DNA from: Archaeoglobus sp. JdFR-24
GTDB lineage: Archaea > Halobacteriota > Archaeoglobi > Archaeoglobales > Archaeoglobaceae
Length of the DNA: 64,000 nucleotides
Reading direction: 5' to 3'
NCBI GenBank assembly: GCA_002011215.1
Contig: MTML01000082.1
Location: forward strand, 34,955-98,954
Made by a program: the position numbers and the translations under genes. The notes below the pieces were generated by a model, which was not told the DNA's origin, did not search any database, and saw only the letters and a list, made by a program, of their open reading frames with translations. Positions 17,101-25,064 of the stretch are shown here, piece by piece. The stretch's first letter is position 1; each line of letters starts with the position of its first letter.

Positions 17101-17589
17101 TTATTTTTTACTCATAGTAATTCTTTGAATAATTTTAGTGATCTCTTCAACCATTTCCCTATCAAAAGCCATCAATGCATCATGTATCGTTGCATCAGGC
17201 ATCTTCTCAATCAATTCATCTAAACTTTTCAACACCACATTACTCTTTAGCAACTTTATCTGTTCTTCAGCTCTTTCAACCCTAGATCTCTCAACCCTGA
17301 AAGGTTTGCACACAACAATACCTGCAATGTTATCCAACTCATTTGCCAGCTTTACAAGTGCATCTCCGCCCCTTCCACCAAGTCCTGCAGTTAGTATAAC
17401 ATGGTTGTACTCAGATAGTACCTTAATAAGTTTATCAAGTTGCTTAAATTTGTAAAATTCAACACCATCAACCCATTTTTCACCATTGACGACATAAATA
17501 TCTACATTTTCGTATTCAGACTCTCTTATGAACGTATAAACAATGTTCTGCCCAGCTCCTCCCGAACCAACTACGGCGATTGTATTCAT
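17101..17589 (-). CDS. Short FtsZ/tubulin-like protein (GTPase-domain only)
   Basis: A 162-residue protein that aligns by eye with the nucleotide-binding half of FtsZ. IAVVGSGGAGQNIV is at the N-terminus; VILTAGLGGRGGDALVKLANEL sits where FtsZ has its GGGTGTG tubulin signature. KPFRVERSRVERAEEQIKLL and NVVLKSLDELIEKMPDATIHDALMAFDREMV follow in the FtsZ order. The signature loop is altered (GLGGRGGD) and the whole C-terminal domain is missing, so polymer formation like FtsZ is doubtful. It starts 12 bp after the beta-CASP gene with a GAGGTGAT ribosome site, clearly in one operon. Role unknown. Confidence 0.6.
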   Translation of the reverse strand: MNTIAVVGSGGAGQNIVYTFIRESEYENVDIYVVNGEKWVDGVEFYKFKQLDKLIKVLSEYNHVILTAGLGGRGGDALVKLANELDNIAGIVVCKPFRVERSRVERAEEQIKLLKSNVVLKSLDELIEKMPDATIHDALMAFDREMVEEITKIIQRITMSKK

Positions 17590-17601
17590 GAGATTATCAC
17601 C

Positions 17602-19125
17602 TCAAAATGAAAGACTTTTACCTTCCATAGGAATAAGAACACTATTGAAGTTCTCCACAAACCACTCTGGATTCTCAGTGTGTACAGGTATAATCACATC
17701 AGGATCCACCGTTTCAATCACCCACCTCAAATCACCCTTCGACGCATGCCCGGAAGCATGAAAACCTCTGATGAAACTTGGAACCAACCTACCCTCTTCC
17801 AGCATCTCAAACCCGTAAACTCTCAACCCAAACTCCTGCAACCAGTTGTATAGCCTGAGAAAATCGAACTCCTGCTCTTCTGTGAATGCTTCGCTCGAGG
17901 AATAGATGTAGGATCCACCATCTGGCTTAATATCAAGGAGGTGCTTCATATCGTAGAAGGAGAAGCAGAGAATATGATTTTCAGGATTCCTCGAGATATC
18001 CAATGAGTCTACATACCTGTCCTCCCACCTCTCCCTGACAACCACCTCTTCCCACTTGTACCTCCTGTCCTTCAGCTCTCGATATATTCTCACCTTATTC
18101 ATCCTGCAAACTCCATCAACGCACTCCATGGCATGAAGCATGTAAGCGTCCTTCGCTGTGACAACTAACTCCCTCGAAGTTCTCCCTGCGATCTCTACAA
18201 AGGTCTCAAGCCTCTCAAAATTCCTGGGAGAGAAATCTGCCACGACAAGACCCTTAGACTCTTCAACAGCCTTCAGACAGTTCTCGAAAACGATTTCTTC
18301 TGACACGTTAACATCCTCTTCCCTGCCTGCCCTGGTTCCCTCTATGATCAAAACCGATGCCTCCTTTGCCCTTTTAACGAATTTCCTTGACTTATTACCG
18401 TTTTTGCCATGCATCCTGATGTCTCCGGTGTAAGCTATCGCTGAATCACCCCTCAAAATATAGGCAGTTGCACCGTAGATGGAGTGGTCAACCTCAAAAG
18501 CATGGATATCAAAGGAAAGGTTGTACTCTGCATGAGTATGAAGATTTTCTGGCTCAAGCTTCTTTGCATTCCTGCCTTCCTGCCCTGGCCTATATCTCAT
18601 GAATTTTGCTAGCTCATCTGGTATTCTTTCGGTGCAGATGAAGTCCCTGCCATTGTAGAACCTTGATTTGGATGAAAGCACCCTCCCATCGTCCAGTGGG
18701 GTTCTACGCGAGAAGTATGCTATCTCCGCAACTCCCGATGCCGACACGTCTCTCATGGCTTTCAGCACGGCCATGCTCATTGCCGAGGCCATGACAGGCC
18801 ACTCGTCAAGCAAACCGATGTTCCCGCAGTGATCCAGATGAGCATGGCTCAAAAGAACAGCCTCCACATTCAGTCTGGGATAGGCAGACATGTCGAGGTC
18901 TGCAGGAACAAGATCTCTGCGGTAAATATCGAGTCTGGGTATCAGGTTGAGGTGAACGAGATCGTGAATTCCTCTTACACTTCTCTCAGACAGAAATTCA
19001 GCAAAGTATTTTCCGTATCTGGCAAAGTTCATCCCAAAATCGAGAAAAACACCCTTACCATTCTCCTCAACATAGATCTTGTTTCCCCCTATTGTGGTAG
19101 CCCCATCATAAACTGTTATCTTCAT
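17602..19125 (-). CDS. Metallo-beta-lactamase/beta-CASP family nuclease
   Basis: A 507-residue protein with the MBL zinc ligands SHAHLDHCG (His94, His96, Asp98, His99), GDIRMHG in the middle and the beta-CASP motifs near the C-terminus (HASGHASKGDL and IIPVHTENP). The family includes RNase J and archaeal aCPSF-like RNA nucleases. No KH domain is present and the sequence diverges from housekeeping RNase J, so this looks like an accessory paralogue. It leads the operon with the FtsZ-like gene. Its promoter shares the TTTAAGTAT arrangement with the CARF gene and the CARF-wHTH regulator. Confidence 0.8.
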   Translation of the reverse strand: MKITVYDGATTIGGNKIYVEENGKGVFLDFGMNFARYGKYFAEFLSERSVRGIHDLVHLNLIPRLDIYRRDLVPADLDMSAYPRLNVEAVLLSHAHLDHCGNIGLLDEWPVMASAMSMAVLKAMRDVSASGVAEIAYFSRRTPLDDGRVLSSKSRFYNGRDFICTERIPDELAKFMRYRPGQEGRNAKKLEPENLHTHAEYNLSFDIHAFEVDHSIYGATAYILRGDSAIAYTGDIRMHGKNGNKSRKFVKRAKEASVLIIEGTRAGREEDVNVSEEIVFENCLKAVEESKGLVVADFSPRNFERLETFVEIAGRTSRELVVTAKDAYMLHAMECVDGVCRMNKVRIYRELKDRRYKWEEVVVRERWEDRYVDSLDISRNPENHILCFSFYDMKHLLDIKPDGGSYIYSSSEAFTEEQEFDFLRLYNWLQEFGLRVYGFEMLEEGRLVPSFIRGFHASGHASKGDLRWVIETVDPDVIIPVHTENPEWFVENFNSVLIPMEGKSLSF

Positions 19126-19173
19126 CCATTAATTGATTAATTAATTCATACTTAAATTTTTCTATCAACTAAT
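19126..19173 (-). promoter_or_regulatory. Promoter of the beta-CASP/FtsZ-like operon
   Basis: On the minus strand ATTAGTTGA (19173-19165), 8 bp, TTTAAGTAT (19156-19148), then 22 bp with TTAATCAATTA, then the ATG. The first element and its 8-bp spacing match the CARF promoter exactly. It overlaps the stop codon of the upstream MNT gene. Confidence 0.6.
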
Positions 19174-19512
19174 CTCCGCAATGGCCCGTATAAATCTCTT
19201 GTACCACTCAAACTCCTTTGGAGTGACAATATGAATTTCAAAAGGTGCAAAAACATCTATTGCCTTCATAATTTTAGCTCTTATTCTACCTCGCTCCCAC
19301 TGGCTTTTTGGCGTATTTTCAGAAACTATAAGGATGTCTATATCGCTTGCTGGTGTATGCCTTCCTTCAACAACCGAACCAAACACATAAACGTCTGTCC
19401 TGCCAAGATCATCTTCAGCTATCTCTTTTATCAGCTTAGCGTAATGCATGTAATTTTCAAAATACTTTCTTTCCTCTTGGGCAATCTCCCTAACAGCATC
19501 CATCAGGTTCAT
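19165..19512 (-). CDS. MNT-type nucleotidyltransferase antitoxin
   Basis: A 115-residue minimal nucleotidyltransferase with the standard GSx10DxD motif (GSVVEGRHTPASDIDILIV) near residue 47. Its start codon overlaps the stop of the HEPN gene (ATGA), the usual arrangement of HEPN-MNT pairs, in which this protein adenylylates and silences the HEPN RNase. The frame is intact while the HEPN partner is broken. It ends 39 bp before the beta-CASP gene, inside which gap that gene has its own promoter. Confidence 0.8.
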   Translation of the reverse strand: MNLMDAVREIAQEERKYFENYMHYAKLIKEIAEDDLGRTDVYVFGSVVEGRHTPASDIDILIVSENTPKSQWERGRIRAKIMKAIDVFAPFEIHIVTPKEFEWYKRFIRAIAEIS

Positions 19513-19893
19513 AACCCATCAACAAACTCTCTAATCCGTCTAGCAAGATTGAGCATATTCTCAACTTCTTTTCTTTCGAACTCACTGGGGATGTATCGAG
19601 ATGTTATATTGCATTTTCAAGGTTGGATATGCCATCAATGTGTTCATCCATGAACGAGCGTACCTCATCGAGTTTTGCTGTAATTTTTCCAATCTCCTTG
19701 AGCAGTTTTTTATAGAACGAGTTTTTGGATAATCTCCTGAGAGAAGAAACAACCTGTATTTGAGATAAAGTTCAACGAACTGCTGGATGTTGAATGCTGC
19801 GAGGTCGAATACTTCGTTAGATAGCAAATATTCCCCATTTTTCAGGAACTTTTCTGCCCTCTCCTTTAATATCTCTATTTCCTCAACACCCAT
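19509..19893 (-). pseudogene. HEPN-domain protein, two frameshifts
   Basis: An intact N-terminus (LKERAEKFLKNGEYLLSNEVFDLAAFNIQQFVELYLKYRLF) leads to SGDYPKT. A shift in an A-run near 19715 moves the frame to KLLKEIGKITAKLDEVRSFM and HIDGISNLENAI, and a second shift near 19615 gives TSRYIPSEFERKEVENML to the TGA at 19509. Repairing two indels restores a typical ~128-residue HEPN protein. The first indel is in a homopolymer, so a sequencing artefact cannot be excluded from sequence alone. Confidence 0.75.
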
Positions 19894-20051
19894 TACTATC
19901 GATGTTTCTCAGATAGTAGAATAATGTTTCGGCAAAATTATTTTGATATCATAGATTTCGCCTTACGTCCACGATGTGTCCCCTTGATGTTAGCATGAAC
20001 GAGATCGACACGATCAAAAGTTATCTACTGTCGTGCTCAATAGAGAGGTAC

Positions 20052-20097
20052 CATAATTAAACAAAATATTTAAGTATAATTAAACCAATCAATCAAC
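20052..20097 (+). promoter_or_regulatory. Promoter of the CARF-wHTH regulator
   Basis: AACAAAATA precedes TTTAAGTAT (20069-20077), followed by 20 bp containing CCAATCAATCAAC and then the ATG at 20098. The spacing is identical to the CARF-PIN promoter, and the AATCAATCAAC tract is shared with it. The upstream half-site (CATAATTAA) matches the other two promoters only weakly. Confidence 0.55.
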
Positions 20098-20790
20098 ATG
20101 CCTGCAACGCAAATCCTTTTCGTGGGTCATCACAAAGAAAGGCTAATCGAATCCATTAAAACCATAAGGGAGTACCCCGTATCCAGAATTATCCTTGCCG
20201 TCGGTCAGCAGGATTCAAGTGGAGAAAAGAAGGCCAGAAAGATTGCAGAAGAACTTAAGAATGAACTTAAAACTGTATTTGACGTTGAGATCACCGAAAT
20301 AGACAAGAAAAACGTTATGAGGGCAGCTCTCCAGATTGCTGATCTGATAAATGCTGAAAAAAATAGAGGAAATAGCATTATTCTGAACGTCTCCGGATCT
20401 CTCAGAACCTTTGCCATCGCCGCATATATAGCTGCATGCGTTACAAACTCGAAAGTTATTTCATCCATCCCTCGATACGATAAAGAGGACAATGAGGTTG
20501 GAATTGAAGAAATAGTTGAAATTCCTGTTCTACCCATTGATTTTCCTGGAAAAGAGCAACTTGAAATAATCTCTGCGATAAATGACGGAATTGAATCACT
20601 AGATGAGCTGGTTTTGAAGCTGAACCCAGATATAAAGAGAAACACGAAAGAGTTCAGAAGTGAGAGATCCAGACTCAGCCACCACATCGCCAAACTTGAA
20701 GAAACAGGACTTGTTACAAGACAGAAGGTGGGGAGAAACGTTAGAATTATGTTGACAGAACTGGGTAAAATCGTGAAGAATATATCATGA
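20098..20790 (+). CDS. csa3: CARF-wHTH transcriptional regulator (Csa3-like)
   Basis: A 230-residue protein: an N-terminal CARF fold (residues 1-~140, QILFVGHHKERL at the first strand, NVSGSLRTFAIAAY at the ligand loop near 97-110) followed by a winged helix (about 153-230, SRLSHHIAKLEETGLVTRQKVGR). This is the Csa3 architecture, a regulator of CRISPR adaptation and type III genes in Sulfolobus. Here no cas genes are present, and it sits divergently beside the CARF-PIN and beta-CASP operons whose promoters resemble its own. It therefore probably controls this locus and itself. Csa3 is used as a family name, not as proof of orthology. Confidence 0.75.
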   Translation: MPATQILFVGHHKERLIESIKTIREYPVSRIILAVGQQDSSGEKKARKIAEELKNELKTVFDVEITEIDKKNVMRAALQIADLINAEKNRGNSIILNVSGSLRTFAIAAYIAACVTNSKVISSIPRYDKEDNEVGIEEIVEIPVLPIDFPGKEQLEIISAINDGIESLDELVLKLNPDIKRNTKEFRSERSRLSHHIAKLEETGLVTRQKVGRNVRIMLTELGKIVKNIS

Positions 20791-20814
20791 AGGGCATATC
20801 GTGAAGGGAATGAT

Positions 20815-22557
20815 ATGAAGTACCACATCTTCTTCATTTTTCTGATTGTTTTGATTGTATCCCTGCCTGTTCTGGCTTTAGATATTGATGGAGATGCGTT
20901 GTCAGGATATACAGAATTGCTGGCTGGTTCAAACCCTTTAAAAGCTGATAGCGATGGAGATGGACTATCTGATGGAGAAGAACTCAAAATAGACACGAGC
21001 CCACTCTCATCTGATACTGATGGGGATGGACTGGATGACCTTAAAGAAACAAGACAGAAAACAAATCCTATCAAGGAGGACTCAGACAACGATGGTATTG
21101 GAGATGGAGAAGAATTAAAACTTGGAACTGACCCACTGAATACAGATACAGATGGAGATGGACTTTCCGATGGAGAAGAGCTAAGGCTTGCCACAGATCC
21201 ACTTTTATATGATACTGATGGCGACAGTCTCTCTGACGGAGAAGAGGAAACCTGTGGATCCAACCCATTGAACAAAGACACGGATGGGGATGGACTGGAT
21301 GATTATTTTGAGATATCTAACTCTCTGAACCCGCTGAATACAGATACAGATGGAGATGGATTATCCGATGGAGAAGAATTAAAGCTCGGAATAGATCCAG
21401 CAAGCAATGATACAGATGGTGACGGTTTAATTGATTACGATGAGGTTATAGAATATGGAACTTTTGCAGACAAAAAAGATAGCGATGGAGATGGAGTTAC
21501 AGATTCCAGAGAATTACAGCTTGGGTTGGATCCGCTGAACACCGATTCTGATAATGACGGTCTGAGCGATGGATATGAAGTAAACATAAATACTGATCCC
21601 AAAATTAGCTGGCGAGGACTATTTACTGAAGATGCAATAAAATCAGCATTAAGCGATATTTACCTCAAAGAGGTGTTGGGGTTATCCAAACAGCTGGATG
21701 GCGAAAGTTACGTTGATAAGGCCTGGAATGTTCTCGAATGGGTGGATGAAAATATCGAGTATGATTATTCGAAGGCGGATGATGTCCAAAATGCCACTCT
21801 TCAGACGCCATTCGAGACAGTCAAAACCGGTAAAGGCATATGTACAGATTATTCTATCCTCACTGCTGCTCTTTTGCTGAACCTGAATATTAATCCAGTC
21901 TATATTCTGGATATAGAATATGAAAACAATGTTATCGGACATACAGCTGCTGCAATCAAGATTGATGGAGAATACTTTGTTTTGGACCAGCATCTGCCAC
22001 CCATTCACCTTGGAGCATACTACTACACCTCATTACTGGACGGAAATGTGATATCAGAAATCAAAGTCTATGAGATCAGAAAGGACATCATGCTGGAAGT
22101 ACGAACTGCCAACAAATATACCGGTAATCAGATTAAAAAGATGCTCTATACGGTCGGAGACAAAGATTTAAAGAATATCCAAAAAGCAATCACCGAGAGA
22201 TTTATAATTGAAAAAGATTGGTTTAAAGAAGATACAAGGCTTAAAGATATCGCAGAAAGCGAGCTTGAATGCAAGAAAAGCAGTAAGACGTGTCCTCAGC
22301 AGTATCTACCTTCTGGGTTCAGCAAAGGGGTGATTCTAACAATTTGGGAAATGACATACTACTACCACCCAGTTTTTCTGCAAAAGTTTGCAGATATGAT
22401 CATTCAGGAGTTTGAAGAACTTGAAAATATGAGTGATTATAAGAGCCTTTACTTTGCAGTAGGGAGTGGTAAGTATGAATTCAACACATACAAGCACTCT
22501 TCGACCGAATCTTCAACTGAACCAGCAATTATTGTTGTTGGATGTTTTGCCAGATAA
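20815..22557 (+). CDS. Secreted protein with Ca-binding TSP3-like repeats and transglutaminase-like domain
   Basis: A 580-residue protein with an N-terminal signal peptide (residues 1-22). About ten DGDGLSDGEE-type calcium-binding repeats follow (residues ~23-262). Then comes a transglutaminase-like fold with the triad Cys343 (GKGICTDYS), His376 (GHTAAA) and Asp391 (VLDQH), and a C-terminal region of ~190 residues without recognised motifs. It is expected outside the cell as a calcium-stabilised amidase, protease or cross-linker. The gene starts 24 bp after the CARF-wHTH regulator and is likely cotranscribed with it, an unexpected pairing. Confidence 0.8.
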   Translation: MKYHIFFIFLIVLIVSLPVLALDIDGDALSGYTELLAGSNPLKADSDGDGLSDGEELKIDTSPLSSDTDGDGLDDLKETRQKTNPIKEDSDNDGIGDGEELKLGTDPLNTDTDGDGLSDGEELRLATDPLLYDTDGDSLSDGEEETCGSNPLNKDTDGDGLDDYFEISNSLNPLNTDTDGDGLSDGEELKLGIDPASNDTDGDGLIDYDEVIEYGTFADKKDSDGDGVTDSRELQLGLDPLNTDSDNDGLSDGYEVNINTDPKISWRGLFTEDAIKSALSDIYLKEVLGLSKQLDGESYVDKAWNVLEWVDENIEYDYSKADDVQNATLQTPFETVKTGKGICTDYSILTAALLLNLNINPVYILDIEYENNVIGHTAAAIKIDGEYFVLDQHLPPIHLGAYYYTSLLDGNVISEIKVYEIRKDIMLEVRTANKYTGNQIKKMLYTVGDKDLKNIQKAITERFIIEKDWFKEDTRLKDIAESELECKKSSKTCPQQYLPSGFSKGVILTIWEMTYYYHPVFLQKFADMIIQEFEELENMSDYKSLYFAVGSGKYEFNTYKHSSTESSTEPAIIVVGCFAR

Positions 22558-22591
22558 AGGAGTTCAAATGATAAGAGGTGAGGGGGTTTAA

Positions 22592-23629
22592 ATGATAAGC
22601 CTTGATTATTTATATGGAGGGATTTTTTTACTGCTATTTGCCCTTCTAATTTACCTTTTCCTCAAACATATGAGTATAAAGAAGGAAATTCAGGATACCT
22701 TTCAGGAAATAAACAGTAGAATTGATGAGATAAACCAGAACCTGTCGGGATGGGTGGAAAGTGCAGTTTTCAAAACCTTCCAGAACTCTTCCGGAATCTT
22801 TGAGGGCGTTTTTACTTCAGCAATTTCGAAGAATACTGAAGTGATCAAAGGAGCCTTCGCGACATCTCTCAAAGAGCTTGGAATTCAGGAGGATGTTGGG
22901 AAACTAAAGGAAGCTTCATCCGACCTGAAAAGCTTAACGGCAGACCTGAAAGCCATGTTCGAAATCAAGCAGTCGAGAGCCAGATTCGGAGAGTTACAGC
23001 TCGAAATGTTACTGAGAGATATTTTCCCGTCTAACAGACTTGCCTTCCAGCACAACATTCCGGGAACAGGCACACCGGATGCATGCATAATTGTGGAGAA
23101 CGGCAAACACCTATGCATCGATTCAAAGTTTCCCCTTGAGAACTTTAGAAAGTATGCTAATGCTGTAGGCGATGAGAAGAGAAAGTACTGGGATGCATTT
23201 ACCAAGGATATTAAAAGACATATCGAAGATATCAGAAGAAAGTACGTTGGCAGAGAGAATACAGTTGATTTCGCATTTCTCTTTGTGCCTTCCGATACCA
23301 TATACTATCATCTCATCAGTGAGGCTCCAGAAGTTGCCGTTGAGGCTTCGAAGGCTGGTGTAATTCTCGCCTCCCCAACAGTCCTTCCAGCCTATCTCAA
23401 CCTGATATCGACTAAAATCAAGGCTGAAGAAATTTCAGAGAGAGCGGATGAAATTCAGGAAAAGATTAACGGGATGATAAAGTATATTGAAGATCTTGAA
23501 TCCAGGCTCAATACAGCAACAAGACACATTAACAACGCCTACAACAGTATCGGCAAAGCCAGACAGTCTTTCGAGAGAATGAAAACGTATTTCAAGACTA
23601 TATCGAATTTAGAGTCAAAACAGAATTAG
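22592..23629 (+). CDS. rmuC: RmuC-family protein
   Basis: A 345-residue protein with a membrane-anchoring N-terminal helix (about residues 6-24), a coiled-coil stretch, and the RmuC nuclease-like domain: GTPDACIIVENGKHLCIDSKFPLENF (PD-(D/E)XK-type Asp, Asp and Lys), DFAFLFVPSDTIYYHL, LASPTVLPAYLNLI. RmuC limits DNA inversions at short repeats in E. coli and is linked to handling of damaged or foreign DNA. It follows the secreted protein by 34 bp on the same strand. A second coiled coil closes the C-terminus. Confidence 0.85.
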   Translation: MISLDYLYGGIFLLLFALLIYLFLKHMSIKKEIQDTFQEINSRIDEINQNLSGWVESAVFKTFQNSSGIFEGVFTSAISKNTEVIKGAFATSLKELGIQEDVGKLKEASSDLKSLTADLKAMFEIKQSRARFGELQLEMLLRDIFPSNRLAFQHNIPGTGTPDACIIVENGKHLCIDSKFPLENFRKYANAVGDEKRKYWDAFTKDIKRHIEDIRRKYVGRENTVDFAFLFVPSDTIYYHLISEAPEVAVEASKAGVILASPTVLPAYLNLISTKIKAEEISERADEIQEKINGMIKYIEDLESRLNTATRHINNAYNSIGKARQSFERMKTYFKTISNLESKQN

Positions 23630-23658
23630 ACCAGGGCTACTTATCTGGTTTAACCCGC

Positions 23659-23704
23659 GCACTATAGTGCACTATTTTTTATCAATTTGGTGCAGTATAC
23701 TGCA
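23659..23704. promoter_or_regulatory. Two perfect palindromes 33 bp apart
   Basis: GCACTATAGTGC (23659-23670) and TGCAGTATACTGCA (23691-23704) are both perfect palindromes, share a GCA-(N6)-TGC frame, and their centres are 33 bp apart, close to three helical turns. They lie 30 bp after rmuC, with no intact gene downstream. They may be operator sites of a lost gene. Confidence 0.6.
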
Positions 23705-23897
23705 ACAGACTCTATCATCTCTCTTACATACTGTAAAAGTGTCAGTCCTCGTAAAAACACAGGATATTTTTACTAAAGGAGTGCTGAGGGGTTCTATCAC
23801 AAATTTACAATCTAAAGTCAATCTATTAAATTTTCTCTCGTTAAGTGTGAAATATTAGAAAAATTTATCCAAAACTTAACATATTTGTGGATTAATA

Positions 23898-24316
23898 TTG
23901 AGAGAACCTCATCCAGACCCGGAACCGTTATTCAAAATTTTAGATAATGCGATGAATGAAATCAGAACCTATTACATTCTGACAGTTGCTCTGAAACTTG
24001 AGCTTTTCAACATCCTTCAGATTCCTAAAAATGTTGAGAAGCTTTCCAGAGAGCAAAGATGTGATAAAAAGCTGATTTCACTCTTTTGCAGGACTCTTTA
24101 CGATCTCAAACCAATATCAAAAGAGAGATTGCTATGTGATCAATGATTTTGAGCAGAACCTATCTGACAGAGAACTCTTTCTTTTCCCAGCAGGCTCTAA
24201 TCATAAACACCAGAAGAATGGTTGAATTGTGGACAAGGTTTGAGATTTTAAGTGTACAGAATATCACATCCAGTCCAAACGATAAGATAATTATTGCAAA
24301 GAAAATTCCAGGATGA
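23898..24316 (+). pseudogene. Methyltransferase dimerisation-domain remnant
   Basis: Starts at TTG with EPLFKILDNAMNEIRTYYILTVALKLELFNIL, typical of the N-terminal winged-helix dimerisation domain of class I O-methyltransferases. The frame breaks near 24110 and again near 24180, with NDFEQNLSDRELFLF and SQQALIINTRRMVELWTRFE visible beyond. The SAM-binding Rossmann domain is missing completely. Confidence 0.55.
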
Positions 24317-24352
24317 GGTTAACAGAGAAAGTTAAGAAAAAAGTAATTGTGA

Positions 24353-24838
24353 TCATTCAAATTTTGAGAGTTTTTTATGAATATGATATCGCAGAATTTC
24401 GTTTCCACACTTTTTGCATAAAATGATGCTGTAAGTTTCCTTTTCCTCGACTGTAACGCTTCCAGGGAGTAGTTCAGCATTACATGAGTCACACCGAGCA
24501 AAGTATTTCTCCCCAATCCTTCTGATAATTTCCGTGTTCTCATTAAACCATCTCACAACATTCTCGAGCCTCTGGAAGTACTCATCATCATATTCACCTT
24601 TCTGTATAGCCTCTTCGTAGGCTGTCCACCACATGGTTTGTTCGAGGAACTTGAGCTTTCTACTCATCAAAAGAACATAATAGGGTATTTTCTCACCCTT
24701 GCTTACTTCAAGATCCCTCTCCAGAAGCTCAAAATATGCAGCAATTATATCATCGATCAGCTCGCTACATTCTTTGCATATATTATATTCCTCATACTTG
24801 CTTACCTCAAATTCGTTCCTGCAAATGACACAATTCAT
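24353..24838 (-). CDS. Small protein with two zinc-ribbon-like cysteine pairs
   Basis: A 161-residue protein, not assigned to a named family. The N-terminus has CVIC (residues 3-6) and CKEC (22-25), and the C-terminus has CDSC and CKKC, separated by a helical middle region rich in Glu, Arg and aromatic residues. Two zinc-binding modules on either side of a helical segment suggest a nucleic-acid or protein-binding role. A perfect 20-bp palindrome lies 28 bp ahead of its start. It is an intact frame in otherwise decayed surroundings. Confidence 0.6.
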   Translation of the reverse strand: MNCVICRNEFEVSKYEEYNICKECSELIDDIIAAYFELLERDLEVSKGEKIPYYVLLMSRKLKFLEQTMWWTAYEEAIQKGEYDDEYFQRLENVVRWFNENTEIIRRIGEKYFARCDSCNAELLPGSVTVEEKETYSIILCKKCGNEILRYHIHKKLSKFE

Positions 24839-24866
24839 AACCCCGATTTGACATTAAGAATATAAA

Positions 24867-24886
24867 ATTATTTGAATTCAAATAAT
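24867..24886 (-). promoter_or_regulatory. Perfect 20-bp palindrome upstream of the zinc-ribbon gene
   Basis: ATTATTTGAATTCAAATAAT reads identically on both strands and sits 28-48 bp ahead of the start codon at 24838, where an archaeal TATA box would be. A repressor site is plausible. Confidence 0.55.
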
Positions 24887-25064
24887 CATGAACAATTCAA
24901 ATTCATAACTCAAAAATGTTTTTTTCAGGAAATTAACCAGATGATATGTTCCAATATCCAGTTAATTTCAGTAACAACCATAGTCCCAGACCCAGGATAT
25001 TACCCACAATCAGCACTTCGATGAACTTCACTGGAGGTACAAAAGCAGAAAATCCAATCAAGTT

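Noticed and set aside
20205..21281. 358-codon minus ORF opposite the regulator and Ca-repeat genes
   Set aside because: It is the antisense of the repetitive Asp/Gly-rich coding sequence, giving artificial Ser/Pro repeats.
13000..23650. CRISPR array belonging to the CARF genes
   Set aside because: No regularly spaced repeats of 24-37 bp are present. The only repeats are short tandem duplications.
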